Assembly: GCA_943788655.1 (NCBI GenBank)
Contig: CALSRB010000001.1
Location: 194,206-258,205, forward strand
Origin: MGIIa-L1 sp009887095
GTDB lineage: Archaea; Thermoplasmatota; Poseidoniia; Poseidoniales; Poseidoniaceae
DNA length: 64,000 nt
Direction: 5' to 3'
Part shown: in pieces, positions 41,367 to 50,927 of the stretch
Layout: each line of letters begins with the position of its first letter
How positions within the stretch are numbered: the first letter of the stretch is position 1
Notes under the pieces: model-generated
Told to the model about the DNA's origin: nothing
Seen by the model: the letters and a program-made list of their open reading frames with translations, nothing else
Databases searched by the model: none
Program-made: the position numbers and the translations under genes

Positions 41367-43886
41367 TCATTCAAGTCGATGAGCAAATGAACGGGCATAG
41401 AGGAGGGCGCCAACCTCTTCATCTCCTTGTTGTAGGGCCTCGATTCCAATTCGTGGCCATGCTTCAACTGGGCGAGCAAGCCATCCCACAAGCGGGTGGG
41501 TTCGTCCGTAATGAACCGGTTCTTGACGCACGACGGTCGCAAGCATGTCGTGTACATCGAGGAGCGATGGTTTACCTACGCCGTCTTCGATCAGGTGAAT
41601 TTGGAGCACATCTTCGAGCGCAAGCATGCCTTCAGGATGTTGTATCGGGAGTCCAGGTAAGCCACTTCGTTCCCCGGGGGGGCGTGCGATGAGGGCGGGC
41701 CATGCGATGTCTTGGTCGCTTAACCACCTTCGACCCGAACTGGATGAGAGTTGTATGAGGAGCCAATCACCAGCCCAAACTGACCACCATGCGGTTGGTA
41801 ACGTTCCCATGAGCGTTCGCAGGCTATCAGGTGACATTGGTTCGTTGTGCTCAATCATTCCAACAGCAGCACCCCATGCATGGAGCATCGATGTGCGAGG
41901 CTGATTCGGTGCTGCGTTCAAACACATTTGCATGCAAGCCTGGTTCCGCTCATTGAGTGGTGAACCTTGGGGGAACAGAGCCTCGAGGACTTGCGTGACT
42001 GCATGCGGCTCTCGCAACCACAGTTCACATGACCGCTCGATCATTGGTTGGAACTCATCGGGCAAATGTTGTGATGTTAGAAGGACTGCAGCACTCATCC
42101 AAGTGTTCAATTGTTCATCCTCAAGGTATGTTTCGTAGTTGAGGATGGATTGAATGTTATGTGTAAAACGTTGACGCACTTTGTCAAGCGCTTGATTGGC
42201 CCACAAGGGAGAGGAGACTGGCATCGCACGAATGAGGGTGGAACTCTCACACGCATCGATTGGTAACAAATCAGCCCAACCTGTTGGGAGCACATTGCGC
42301 AATCGAATCCACCTGCTGCTTCGCTCACTGTCGGGGGTGCCAATCCATGCAGCAAGAGGAAAGGAGGTCTCAACTTGGTTGGCCCACCGTTCGTCGCCTT
42401 TGGGATACAGTGACAAAGCGTGCCATATGGTGGCTCGTTGCTCGAGTGAGGAGGTGAGTGTGGTAAAGCTCTCATGGTCATATACTTCGTCGCTTTTTGC
42501 TTTGAGCATTTCAGATGCGGTGGTTGGTATTCGCTCATGGACCGCTGCAATACGAGAATCTCGATTTGATTCCTGCAATTTTACTGAGAATGTTTTTCCT
42601 CGGCCCAAGTGAAGTGACACGACACCCAACTCACCAGATGTTCTCAACGCTGCAGCGGAATGGGCAAGCCTTTGTGGTTCCCCGCTTGAGGTCAACAGCA
42701 ATCTGCAACGTTGGGAGGCGAGCAGATCTTCAAGCAAGGTTCTGTTGGCTTCGACTTGATGCTCCCATTCGACAACGCATTCACGATCCGTGTCTACGAG
42801 GTACCATTCAATCAAAGCGCTGGCTCCCTCGCTCGTCGTACCGGAGAAATTGATGTTCGACAACACTTCGCCCAGTGTCCAGTTCGCCTTTCCGAAGTCG
42901 GACAAGAGCGCTCGTTGAAGTGAAATAGAGGGTGGCGACGAACCCTTGCCAATCAAATATCGACACAGGTCTTGAAATTTATTCTCCAGTTTGACATTCG
43001 CCAATCTCGGATGTTTTTTCCGCAGCCAGTACCACAATGCTTCCAATGGCAAGGTTCGTTCCCCGCTTGATTGCCGAATGTGTTCGAACACAAGGGCTTC
43101 CTCTGACAAGGCTTCAAGGGCCATTTTGCGACCAACCTTCGAAGAGAGATGGCCATGGATTGACATTGGTGGGCGGATTGTGACCCTGTTTCCAATTGTG
43201 TGGCCGAGGGTGTGCTTGCCATAGTTGAGGGTAAGGTCTGCAGCATCGACGCTTTTTCCGGTTTCGAACCACGTGCCCGGTGCCATGCTCCATTGTGCGG
43301 TGGCATCGATGAGTTTTGCATGAACCACACAGATTGAGGGTGAGCGGGTTGACCAATCTGTGAGGGTGCCGAGGTCCATGGTCGGTGGTGCAACTGTCGG
43401 TTCCAATGTGGCAAGGTCGTACCAGCGGGTCGAATCGGTGCGAACGACGGCCCAAGACCCCCCTTTGTTTCCATTGGAATCATTTCCAGGTGTCATCGTG
43501 GCTTGAACACCCTGCTGAGGCAGGTAAATCAGTTCTGATAACAACGGTTTCACATAACCAAGCAAGACATGTTGACCATCGTGACCCAGCAAAATACCAT
43601 CAGCCAGAGGGGGCGCATTGAGTGGCGCATCCTTCAGTCTTGCAAGCGCGTCCAGCTCCAATCGTAGCCTTCCTTGTTGGGTGATGAAGTGTAACGCCCC
43701 TCGAATGCCGGTTTGATCTTCTCTTAGGACATCGCCACGTTCCCTCAATTGGCGGAGCGCAAGAGAGGCGTGTGGCATTTGCAAGGTCAGTGCCCCTGCA
43801 ACATCGGATACTGTGCCGCCTCCATCGAGTAACCAATTCAGCACACGCCGCTGGTAATTGCTTCGAATGCGGCCCTTCGACACCAA
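41367..43886 (-). CDS. Large winged-helix N-terminal protein of unknown function
   Basis: 839 residues. Residues ~8-65 form a MarR/ArsR-like winged helix (YQRRVLNWLLDGGGTVSDVAGAL, ASLALRQLRERGDVLREDQ, then a wing with HFITQQGRLRLEL). The rest is mostly helical, tryptophan-rich and soluble, without a recognisable catalytic or nucleotide-binding motif; no membrane helix is seen. It stands alone, with the H/ACA RNA just downstream on the same strand and a promoter gap of about 270 bp upstream. I do not recognise the family. A DNA-binding sensor or a protein acting on RNA is equally open. Confidence 0.75.
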   Translation of the reverse strand: MVSKGRIRSNYQRRVLNWLLDGGGTVSDVAGALTLQMPHASLALRQLRERGDVLREDQTGIRGALHFITQQGRLRLELDALARLKDAPLNAPPLADGILLGHDGQHVLLGYVKPLLSELIYLPQQGVQATMTPGNDSNGNKGGSWAVVRTDSTRWYDLATLEPTVAPPTMDLGTLTDWSTRSPSICVVHAKLIDATAQWSMAPGTWFETGKSVDAADLTLNYGKHTLGHTIGNRVTIRPPMSIHGHLSSKVGRKMALEALSEEALVFEHIRQSSGERTLPLEALWYWLRKKHPRLANVKLENKFQDLCRYLIGKGSSPPSISLQRALLSDFGKANWTLGEVLSNINFSGTTSEGASALIEWYLVDTDRECVVEWEHQVEANRTLLEDLLASQRCRLLLTSSGEPQRLAHSAAALRTSGELGVVSLHLGRGKTFSVKLQESNRDSRIAAVHERIPTTASEMLKAKSDEVYDHESFTTLTSSLEQRATIWHALSLYPKGDERWANQVETSFPLAAWIGTPDSERSSRWIRLRNVLPTGWADLLPIDACESSTLIRAMPVSSPLWANQALDKVRQRFTHNIQSILNYETYLEDEQLNTWMSAAVLLTSQHLPDEFQPMIERSCELWLREPHAVTQVLEALFPQGSPLNERNQACMQMCLNAAPNQPRTSMLHAWGAAVGMIEHNEPMSPDSLRTLMGTLPTAWWSVWAGDWLLIQLSSSSGRRWLSDQDIAWPALIARPPGERSGLPGLPIQHPEGMLALEDVLQIHLIEDGVGKPSLLDVHDMLATVVRQEPVHYGRTHPLVGWLARPVEAWPRIGIEALQQGDEEVGALLYARSFAHRLE

Positions 43887-44074
43887 GAGTCACCTTGTCT
43901 CGTGGGTTTGGGTGAGCGTTGATAAATCTTTCACTGTAAAGACTAACTAGTTACATTAAGTTATACATTTCCACTGGAGATGTGACTTTTTACTTACATT
44001 GTTTGTTGGCGGCATCCAATTTCTATGCTGAAACGGTCATCAATGGTAACGAAGAACCTTTCTTCGGAGGAATG

Positions 44075-44083
44075 GTTATATGA
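44075..44083 (+). promoter_or_regulatory. TATA box upstream of the small HTH gene
   Basis: GTTATATGA lies about 75 bases before ATG 44156, predicting a leader of roughly 50 nt that contains AGGAGG (44142-44147). The rest of the gap 43887-44155 shows AT-rich stretches but no gene. Confidence 0.5.
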
Positions 44084-44155
44084 GCGGCCTCGTTCATCTG
44101 TAGCAGTGGCACCCACCATCACTGGGAAAGTGCCTCATGACAGGAGGAAAAACGC

Positions 44156-44482
44156 ATGAAAACAACCCGAATTAGAGAGAAGATCAAGAAATTCCTAGGC
44201 GACCGACCGCGCAACACGGCCGAGATCCTGGAACACATCAACAGCACCATGCGACACGGAACCACCAGTCAACAGCTCGGTAACGTGCTCTCTAAGGACA
44301 AAGACATCGTGAAGGTCGGCTACATCAAGCGCTCCGGCATTCTTTCTGGCGGCTACGACATCTGCGAGTGGGCCACCCGCAACTGGGTTTCCACCAACTG
44401 CCCTGGCTGGGAAGAAGGCACACCAATCATCATCGATAATGATGGAAACGTCACCACTGGCGCTTCCAACAACCGTCTTTGA
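44156..44482 (+). CDS. Small winged-helix-like protein
   Basis: 108 residues. Residues ~5-60 look like a winged helix: TRIREKIKKFLGDRPRNTAEI, HGTTSQQLGNVLSKDKDIVKVG, then GYIKRSGILSGGYDICEW. The C-terminal 40 residues are acidic and polar. A strong AGGAGG lies eight bases before ATG, and an own promoter is visible, both signs of good expression. It could be a DNA-binding regulator or an RNA-associated protein; I have no family name for it. Confidence 0.7.
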   Translation: MKTTRIREKIKKFLGDRPRNTAEILEHINSTMRHGTTSQQLGNVLSKDKDIVKVGYIKRSGILSGGYDICEWATRNWVSTNCPGWEEGTPIIIDNDGNVTTGASNNRL

Positions 44483-44560
44483 TTGCTTCTGGCAACGCTT
44501 TGAACCGCTCCCTGATGAGGTTGCTACGATCGCTCATGCCGTTCGTACGATAGACTTCAA

Positions 44561-45859
44561 ATGGGGCGAACATGTCGCATTGGCATGGAAGGCTTAGATG
44601 CAACCGAAACCTACACCGTTCGTGACATGAAATTGGCTGATGAAGGCGCCCTGCGTGTCGATTGGGCCCGTGCTCGAATGCCAGTGCTTGCCAAACTCAA
44701 AGAAGAAGCAGAGCGCACGAAACCGCTTGCGGGCATGCGAGTGGCTGGATGCCTCCACGTCACCAAAGAAACTGCAGTGCTGGTCGAAGCGATTGGAGCA
44801 GCAGGTGCCGAGATTTCCTGGTCTGGCTGCAACCCACTCTCAACTCAAGACAGCGTCGCAGCGTACCTCGCACGTGAGGGCTACTCAGTCCACGCATGGC
44901 ACGGACAATCCAACGAGGATTTCTACTGGTGCATCGACCGAACCCTCGAATTCAAGCCCACACTCACACTCGACGACGGTGCAGATCTTATTGTCCGTGT
45001 CCACGGCGACAAATCAGAATATGCCGAAGGCGTCATTGGCGGAACAGAAGAGACGACAACGGGTGTTCACCGCTTGCGGGCAATGGGCGCTGCCGGTGAC
45101 CTTCGCTATCCAGTGATTGCAGTGAACGATGCTGTAACCAAGTGGGACTTCGACAATGTCTACGGCACAGGTCAATCCACCATTGACGGTATTCTTCGGG
45201 CTACATCGGTCCTTCTTGCTGGCAAAACCTTCGTCGTTGCAGGTTTCGGACACTGCGGTAGCGGTGTAGCAATGCGAGCCCGCGGCATGGGTGCGAACGT
45301 CATTATCACCGAAGTCGATCCTCTCCCAGCACTCCGGGCTGTCATGGAAGGCTATCGGGTCATGACCATGGATGAAGCTGCAAAGATCGGCGACATTTTC
45401 TGCACGGCAACCGGAATGGAGGACGTCATCGTTGGACGCCACTTTGAATCCATGAAGGACGGCGCAATTATTGCAAACACCGGACACTACGACTGTGAAA
45501 TCAAAATCACTGACCTCGAAGAACTCTCCAGTTCGGTTCGAACGATTCGTCCAGACAACGAAGAGTTCCTCATGCCAGATGGTCGTCGAGTTTTCTTACT
45601 CGCACGAGGCCGCTTGGTCAACCTCGCTGCTGCTGAAGGCCACCCATCCGAAGTGATGGACATGTCCTTCGCCAACCAGTTCCTCTCCTTGTGCCGATTG
45701 GCAAGAGAAGGTGCATCGATGGACAACGCTGTTTACGACATCACTACGGAGCAAGATCAAGATTTGGCAACGACCAAACTCGAGACCCTTGGTTTCAGCA
45801 TCGATGTCCTCACAGATGCTCAACTTGCCTACCTCGATGACTACACCGTCGGCACATGA
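44561..45859 (+). CDS. ahcY: S-adenosyl-L-homocysteine hydrolase
   Basis: Breaks S-adenosylhomocysteine into adenosine and homocysteine, keeping methylation reactions going. 432 residues. Signs: MAGCLHVTKETAVL-type segment (RVAGCLHVTKETAVLVEA), NDAVTKWDFDNVYGTGQS, the NAD motif VVAGFGHCGSGVAMRARGMG (~residues 223-242) and the C-terminal DAQLAYLDDYTVGT. It lacks the ~40-residue insertion of many bacterial and plant forms, like archaeal enzymes. The start is uncertain: ATG 44561 or ATG 44585 (MEGLDATETYT). Confidence 0.96.
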   Translation: MGRTCRIGMEGLDATETYTVRDMKLADEGALRVDWARARMPVLAKLKEEAERTKPLAGMRVAGCLHVTKETAVLVEAIGAAGAEISWSGCNPLSTQDSVAAYLAREGYSVHAWHGQSNEDFYWCIDRTLEFKPTLTLDDGADLIVRVHGDKSEYAEGVIGGTEETTTGVHRLRAMGAAGDLRYPVIAVNDAVTKWDFDNVYGTGQSTIDGILRATSVLLAGKTFVVAGFGHCGSGVAMRARGMGANVIITEVDPLPALRAVMEGYRVMTMDEAAKIGDIFCTATGMEDVIVGRHFESMKDGAIIANTGHYDCEIKITDLEELSSSVRTIRPDNEEFLMPDGRRVFLLARGRLVNLAAAEGHPSEVMDMSFANQFLSLCRLAREGASMDNAVYDITTEQDQDLATTKLETLGFSIDVLTDAQLAYLDDYTVGT

Positions 45860-45957
45860 AGTTGGCTTCGACATCCTGAACGAAGCCAAGGCTACGCGTG
45901 ATTCACTGTTGCAGTGTGTTAACCACTCATCCGAAGTCGGGAGTTGATACAATCCGC

Positions 45958-46884
45958 TCAGTTGCCTTCGAAGATGGCCATGGCTTCAGCAACTGATGCA
46001 TCCTCGCAGATAATTGCATGACAGGCTGCCGTCATTCGAACCGCTTCTTCTGTGGTTCGCTGGTGAATGTTTCTACCAGTTGCCGCACCCATGCAGTTGC
46101 CGACGCTCATTTGATCATGGAGTCGCTGAAGGAAGTCCTTTGCTGGGAGCGAGCCGCCGCCAGAGCAGATAATGCCAGTTCGTCCAGCAGCTTCTGCAGC
46201 AATCGCAAGGGATTCTGGGCGAGTCATGCCATCAAACGCTCCAGGGTAGTTGACCTTGGCAAAGTCTGCACCGAGGCAAGCAGCGACACCAGCAGCGCCT
46301 GAGATCAATTGAGGGTCTTTCTCGTCGGCAACAGCTTGACCTCGAGGGTACATCCAAACCACGGCAATCATGCCAAGTTCGTGTGCTTGACGAATGAATT
46401 GAGCGGCTTCAGAGAACATCTCGTGCTCGTATTCGCTGCCGATGTACACCGTGTAACCAATGCCCACGACGTTAATCCCGTTGTGCGCAAGGGCCATGAC
46501 ATCATCCATATCCCACATGGCTTGTGAGATTGGGTCGCGTTGAGCAGTTTTGACCATGTGGGATTTTGAGTTCAATTTGACGAGATAAGGCAGGTCCGGA
46601 TAATCCCGTGCGTATTGGGAAATGAGGCCGAGTTGGCCAGCAAGGACGCCAATGGTGCCTGCGTCATGGCATCGTTGGCCGATTTCAAAGAAATGACCAG
46701 GGTTGTTCGACGTGAGGGGGATTTTTGCGCCACCATCATAGAAGTCATCGTTGAGGTGTTCGATTTTTTGGTCGCAAGCGAAGAGGTTCATCTTACCAGT
46801 TCCAGCAGTTGCAGCATCCATGTTCGAGATGTATGTGTCAATCAAATCGTTGGGGACATCGGCTGGAACGTTGTACTTGCTCAT
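45958..46884 (-). CDS. Archaeal-type class I fructose-bisphosphate aldolase (DhnA/DeoC-LacD family)
   Basis: 308 residues. Schiff-base type TIM-barrel aldolase: MNLFACDQKIEHLNDDF near the start, AHNGINVVGIGYTVYIGSE, GADFAKVNYPGAFD (Lys is the likely Schiff-base residue) and GIICSGGGSLPAKDF for phosphate binding. It should interconvert FBP with triose phosphates, mainly in gluconeogenesis alongside the GlpX-type FBPase at 50.9 kb. ATG 46884 was chosen, preceded by AGGTGAG; an open frame continues to 46986 but would add a hydrophobic stretch not expected for this enzyme. Confidence 0.88.
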   Translation of the reverse strand: MSKYNVPADVPNDLIDTYISNMDAATAGTGKMNLFACDQKIEHLNDDFYDGGAKIPLTSNNPGHFFEIGQRCHDAGTIGVLAGQLGLISQYARDYPDLPYLVKLNSKSHMVKTAQRDPISQAMWDMDDVMALAHNGINVVGIGYTVYIGSEYEHEMFSEAAQFIRQAHELGMIAVVWMYPRGQAVADEKDPQLISGAAGVAACLGADFAKVNYPGAFDGMTRPESLAIAAEAAGRTGIICSGGGSLPAKDFLQRLHDQMSVGNCMGAATGRNIHQRTTEEAVRMTAACHAIICEDASVAEAMAIFEGN

Positions 46885-47025
46885 CGGCTCACCTGTGGAC
46901 CGAGCCAGAGGTGGGGGGAACTTCAAGACTGCGGCCAAAATTCCTGTGGCCAAGCATGCACTAAGCACATGGCCAAGCATCAACAAACCGCATCACACGG
47001 TTTTGTTCGATTCGCTGTGTTCGGT

Positions 47026-47892
47026 TCACTGACCGGTGAAGTTTGCAACACGCTTTTCGACGTATGCTGCGATGCCTTCCTTGGCGTCGCTGCTGTTGAA
47101 CAAGGATGCTTGCAATTCACGCTCAAGGGCCAAGTGGTACTCGAAAGGAATTTCAGGACCGGTTTGGCAGGAACGCTTGATGTTTCCAACGGCTTTGACA
47201 GCCTTGTTTGGTAGGGTGAATTGTCCACACCAGTCGAGAATGTCTCGGCGGAAGTCATCAGCAGATCCTTCCCAAATGTGGTTGATAAGGTTGCAACCGT
47301 GTGCGTCCTCAAAGGACATGAGTTCGCCTGTAACCATCATCTCGAGCGCTTTTGCCTTCCCAATCAAGCGGGTCAAGCGAGCGGTACCACCGGTGCCTGC
47401 GAGAACACCAAGGTTGATTTCAGGAAGTCCGACCTTGCCGGAGTTCTTTCGTGCGATTCGAATGTCAGCCGCCATAGCGATTTCAAGTCCGCCTCCAACT
47501 GCGTGTCCATTGATTGCGCAGACAACAAGTTTGGAAGTTTGCTCAAGTCGAGAAAGAGTTTCGTTTGCGTGGAGGCAGAAGTTGTACTTGAAGCCTGGAG
47601 TCACGCTGTTGAGCATCTGAATCGAAGCGCCTGCGGAGAAGAAGGATGCGCCGTTTCCAGTGAGCACAATGCAGGTCACATCGTCATCAAAACGTGCCTT
47701 GACGATTGCAGTATCGATGTCTCGCATCATTTCGTGGGTGTAGGTGTTTGGGGAACGGTCGTTTGCGCCTTCAAGTGGAGCACCTGCTGAGTCTGAGGTG
47801 AGTTCGATCACTGCGATGCCGTTGTTGGTGACACCGTAGTTGACAAGTCGGTTAGGCATTGGTTCAAGGGTCAATCCGTGTAGGTCGTCCAT
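47026..47892 (-). CDS. Enoyl-CoA hydratase/isomerase family protein
   Basis: Crotonase-fold protein acting on acyl-CoA thioesters. 288 residues. The oxyanion-hole segments are visible: FFSAGASIQML (~residues 84-94) and CAINGHAVGGGLEIAMAADI (~130-149), followed by KVGLPEINLGVLAGTGGTARLTRLIG, with a Glu in the position of a catalytic residue (LPEINLG). The N-terminus has about 25 residues more than typical; ATG 47859 (MPNRLVNYG) is an alternative start. Downstream of the flavin reductase gene on the same strand. Confidence 0.88.
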   Translation of the reverse strand: MDDLHGLTLEPMPNRLVNYGVTNNGIAVIELTSDSAGAPLEGANDRSPNTYTHEMMRDIDTAIVKARFDDDVTCIVLTGNGASFFSAGASIQMLNSVTPGFKYNFCLHANETLSRLEQTSKLVVCAINGHAVGGGLEIAMAADIRIARKNSGKVGLPEINLGVLAGTGGTARLTRLIGKAKALEMMVTGELMSFEDAHGCNLINHIWEGSADDFRRDILDWCGQFTLPNKAVKAVGNIKRSCQTGPEIPFEYHLALERELQASLFNSSDAKEGIAAYVEKRVANFTGQ

Positions 47893-47915
47893 GCGTCAAG
47901 CCACACGGACCCGTA

Positions 47916-49199
47916 TTATGAAGAAATCGCATGCTCGGATTGCTCATCCTTGGGGGTTTCAACATCATCAGCGAATGAGGTTTTTCCTCCCTTTCGACGG
48001 GCTGCATCCCATTGAGCGCCAACCGCCTTGGCTGCTTCTGACTGTTCCCAGACATCGCGCTTGAGTGCTTTTCTGAAGGGCATCCGGCGCACGCCTCTGC
48101 CCATTGCTTTCGGGTCGCTTTGCAACATGAACGGGCTGACCACACGGTACAGGATACTCTTGTACCATTTTGGTTTGAAGAGGTTGCCAATCCAGATCAA
48201 TCCATCGCCTTTTTTCTTCTGGTCCTTCATCCATGCGTTGCACATTCGCTTGAAGGTGCGATCCCCAACGCGGTTCATCAGCCAACGGTTTGCAACGCTT
48301 GTGCGGACATAGGGCATGAGGTACTTCCTCACATCCGCTTCATAATCGCCTTTACCAAGAATGTCGTTTGCGGCAAGAACGCCCGACCATACGGCCATTC
48401 GCATGCCAAAACCCCACATGAAATCTTGAAGCCCGCCTGATTCGCCAACATAGTAACGACCGTCTTGCTTGTAATTCCGATTGATCGTGAAGTCTCCCTT
48501 GCCCCCAACGCGCTTGATTGGCGTGCGGTTTAGGTTCGGATAGTGCGCCTCATACCAGGCAATGGTCTCGTTAAGGAATCGTTCACTTTTCTTCTGCTTT
48601 CGCCAAAGGCATGTGCAAATAAGCCCAACACCATCGATGATGATGAGGTATGAGTATGAGCCTGGGGCAAGGTGGTCGTTGAGCTGGAACCCGATGTGAT
48701 TTGGATGGTCGGTGTGGAATATTTCCCCATAAGCGACGGCAGAAGTTCCTTTTGGCCCACATGCGATGATCGTGCAATCCTCTTCCTTCACACGTGATTT
48801 GTAGTGGATTTTTGCTCCCGCAGCGAGTGCTTGGCGTTTGAAGCCTTGATCGATGGTATGCTCCGATGTACCCCGTTCGACAATTCTGTAAGCCACTTTC
48901 GAGGTGGTGGCTTGCGTAATTTTGTCATCTGGGTGGATGAGGTCGACGACGTCGAATTCGGTTGCCTTGAATTCAGATGCATCAAAGCCCCATTCCTTCA
49001 ATTGGTCGAAGAAATCTTCGTCCATGCTCCAATTTTCTAAGGCTTGGAAATCACCGTCAAACCGTGCACCTGAATCTGCCCGCACGTCGTGGACATGCAC
49101 TTCCTTTCCAGCCCTCGCAAGAAGGGTGGCGGCGGCAAGGCCGGAGAGGCCAGCCCCCATGATGTGGATAGCCGCCTCGTCGCCCATGGGTAACCCCAT
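47916..49199 (-). CDS. Geranylgeranyl-reductase-like FAD oxidoreductase
   Basis: 427 residues. The FAD motif IHIMGAGLSGLAAATLLARA (~residues 11-30) is followed by VHVHDVRADSGARFDGDFQ, then a GGR-like substrate region with RVGGKGDFTINRNYKQDGRYYVGESGG, where the last part is the second FAD-binding GD/GE-type loop. Related enzymes saturate archaeal lipid chains or modify isoprenoids; the substrate here is not known. The C-terminal ~70 residues are basic and probably a membrane-associating tail. Divergent from moaE across a short gap. Confidence 0.82.
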   Translation of the reverse strand: MGLPMGDEAAIHIMGAGLSGLAAATLLARAGKEVHVHDVRADSGARFDGDFQALENWSMDEDFFDQLKEWGFDASEFKATEFDVVDLIHPDDKITQATTSKVAYRIVERGTSEHTIDQGFKRQALAAGAKIHYKSRVKEEDCTIIACGPKGTSAVAYGEIFHTDHPNHIGFQLNDHLAPGSYSYLIIIDGVGLICTCLWRKQKKSERFLNETIAWYEAHYPNLNRTPIKRVGGKGDFTINRNYKQDGRYYVGESGGLQDFMWGFGMRMAVWSGVLAANDILGKGDYEADVRKYLMPYVRTSVANRWLMNRVGDRTFKRMCNAWMKDQKKKGDGLIWIGNLFKPKWYKSILYRVVSPFMLQSDPKAMGRGVRRMPFRKALKRDVWEQSEAAKAVGAQWDAARRKGGKTSFADDVETPKDEQSEHAISS

Positions 49200-49240
49200 G
49201 GAGGCGTGGGGTTTGAATGATGCGTTCTCTTCGTGTGTGC

Positions 49241-49666
49241 ATGAACGGGCGCATCATCATCGAAGAGGCGGTAAATGCGCTTGATGAAAACGCCCTCAAA
49301 GCCAAACTTCCGTTGGATGGGTGTGGTGCAGTGGTCTCTTTTCTGGGGATCACTCGTGGAACAGAAGGGGACAGTGAAGTCATCCGTTTGGAATTCGATG
49401 CTTGGCAAGAGCAACTTGCTTCAGTTCTGCATGGATTAGCTGAACAAGCAATTGGATTGCACGGCGTTCATTGCGTAGCCATGGCTCACAGAGTTGGCTC
49501 GGTCGGGCCACAGGAACCTATTGTCTCCATTCATGTTGGCAGTCCACACCGAAAGGAGGCGTTCAGGGCGTGTGAATGGCTCATCGACGAACTCAAGAAG
49601 CAAGCCCCCTTGTGGAAAAAAGAAGTCACGACCGAAGGGGCGACTTGGAAGGCTGGCTTGGGCTGA
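49241..49666 (+). CDS. moaE: Molybdopterin synthase catalytic subunit
   Basis: Adds sulfur to precursor Z to form molybdopterin. 141 residues from ATG 49241. The family pattern is clear: GAVVSFLGITRG (~residues 30-41), HRVGSVGPQEPIVSIHVGSPHR (~84-105) and ACEWLIDELKKQAPLWKKE with the catalytic Lys pair region. An in-frame ATG at 49217 would add eight residues. moaC follows 10 bases later. No moaA, moaB or moaD is in the window. Confidence 0.93.
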   Translation: MNGRIIIEEAVNALDENALKAKLPLDGCGAVVSFLGITRGTEGDSEVIRLEFDAWQEQLASVLHGLAEQAIGLHGVHCVAMAHRVGSVGPQEPIVSIHVGSPHRKEAFRACEWLIDELKKQAPLWKKEVTTEGATWKAGLG

Positions 49667-49676
49667 GGGATTCATC

Positions 49677-50129
49677 ATGGGAAAAGAAATCGAAGGCATT
49701 GTACAAATTGGATCAAAGCCAGTTGTGGAACGGCATGCAACGGCCACGGGCTTGCTTCATTTGTCACCGGCCACCGTTGCAGCCATCCAAGAAAAATCAG
49801 TCAAAAAAGGAGATGTGCTTGAAGCATCGACCATTGCGGCTATCCAAGCCGTCAAAGACACACCAAGAATCATACCACACTGCCATCCGATTCCCCTCGA
49901 AGGCTGCAATGTCACATGGGATTGGGAGGGGCATGCGTTGCGGTGCACTGTGTTCGTATCGGCTCATTACAAAACTGGTATCGAAATGGAGGCCTTAACA
50001 GGCGTCTGTGCGGGCTTGCTTTGCGCTCTTGATATGGTCAAATCCTTGGAAAAGGACGGTTCAGGGCAATACCCAGGTACCTCAATCACGGACGTCGTTG
50101 TGGTTGAGAAATTCAAAGGCACGCTCTGA
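49677..50129 (+). CDS. moaC: Cyclic pyranopterin monophosphate synthase
   Basis: Completes formation of the molybdopterin precursor ring. 150 residues. Signature segments: RHATATGLLHLSPATVAAI, IPHCHPIPLEGCNV (~residues 63-76) and GIEMEALTGVCAGLLCALDM (~103-122) with the conserved Glu-Ala-Leu-Thr; KSLEKDG follows. ATG 49677 is 11 bases after the moaE stop with GAGGGA upstream; the frame is open further upstream but overlaps moaE. Confidence 0.95.
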   Translation: MGKEIEGIVQIGSKPVVERHATATGLLHLSPATVAAIQEKSVKKGDVLEASTIAAIQAVKDTPRIIPHCHPIPLEGCNVTWDWEGHALRCTVFVSAHYKTGIEMEALTGVCAGLLCALDMVKSLEKDGSGQYPGTSITDVVVVEKFKGTL

Positions 50130-50244
50130 ACACCGTGTTTCTTTTTCATGCACCTTGCGCTTGCCAACCCTATTGGCCCAAGAATCGAGGAAAGCCCCTC
50201 GCCAAGCGTGAATCACTAAGAACCCAACCAACAACCGAAACGAC

Positions 50245-50859
50245 ATGGTCAACCCGTCCCTCCTGTCGAATCCCATGCGATGGCACCTCGCCTTAAGGGG
50301 CCAAAACATCACGTTGAACGAGCGAGCCGTTGGTATTGTTTTCTTTGCTGGCCTCACCGCCTTATGCGCTCAAGTGACGGTGCTAACCAGCATAACGCCT
50401 GTGCCGTTCACCTTGCAAACATTTGCCGTGCTTGCCACAGGCGTCTACCTGCGACGAAATGACGCTTTTGTCTCTGGAGCGTTGTACCTCATGGTTGGTG
50501 CGCTCGGCGCTCCGGTGTTTTCATCGGGTGGCGACATGTTGTTTGAGGGCGGGGCGCTCATCGCCTCTGGGGGTTATTTGATTGCCTTCCCGTTTGCTTC
50601 CGCTCTTGTTGCAGAGGGGCTTGACCGATCGTACAATGCCGGTATTGCAGACATCCCAGCACAACTGATTTGTTGGGCCTTCGCCATGCTTCCTGTCTAC
50701 GCTTTTGGCACCCTCTGGTTGGCAGAGTCATATGGTGTTGATATGGCTCAAGCTTACGCATGGGGTACAGAACCCTTCCTTCTGTGGGACTTTGGTAAAA
50801 TCATCGTCATGTGCATCATCACCACCAAGGTTTGGGGTTACGCCCCTCACCGTGATTGA
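50245..50859 (+). CDS. bioY: BioY family biotin transporter
   Basis: Substrate-binding membrane component of an ECF biotin transporter. 204 residues, about six hydrophobic helices. The BioY signatures are present: ITPVPFTLQTFAVLATG (~residues 50-66), GALYLMVGALGAPVF (~78-92) and GGYLIAFPFASALVAE. No EcfA/EcfT (bioM/bioN) genes are in the window; BioY can work alone or with shared energising units elsewhere. This suggests that the cell scavenges biotin. A start at ATG 50275 is possible. Confidence 0.93.
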   Translation: MVNPSLLSNPMRWHLALRGQNITLNERAVGIVFFAGLTALCAQVTVLTSITPVPFTLQTFAVLATGVYLRRNDAFVSGALYLMVGALGAPVFSSGGDMLFEGGALIASGGYLIAFPFASALVAEGLDRSYNAGIADIPAQLICWAFAMLPVYAFGTLWLAESYGVDMAQAYAWGTEPFLLWDFGKIIVMCIITTKVWGYAPHRD

Positions 50860-50927
50860 CGTCTAGCCAAGTCGATGGCCACGGGCGCTCCTCGCCAAAG
50901 GGCGCGTTCCGTTTGACCGTTTCATTC

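Noticed and set aside
46885..46986. Hydrophobic N-terminal extension of the aldolase
   Set aside because: Cytosolic enzyme; AGGTGAG before ATG 46884 supports the shorter form.
49494..49676. N-terminal extension of moaC
   Set aside because: It overlaps moaE in another frame; moaC begins at ATG 49677 behind a ribosome binding site.
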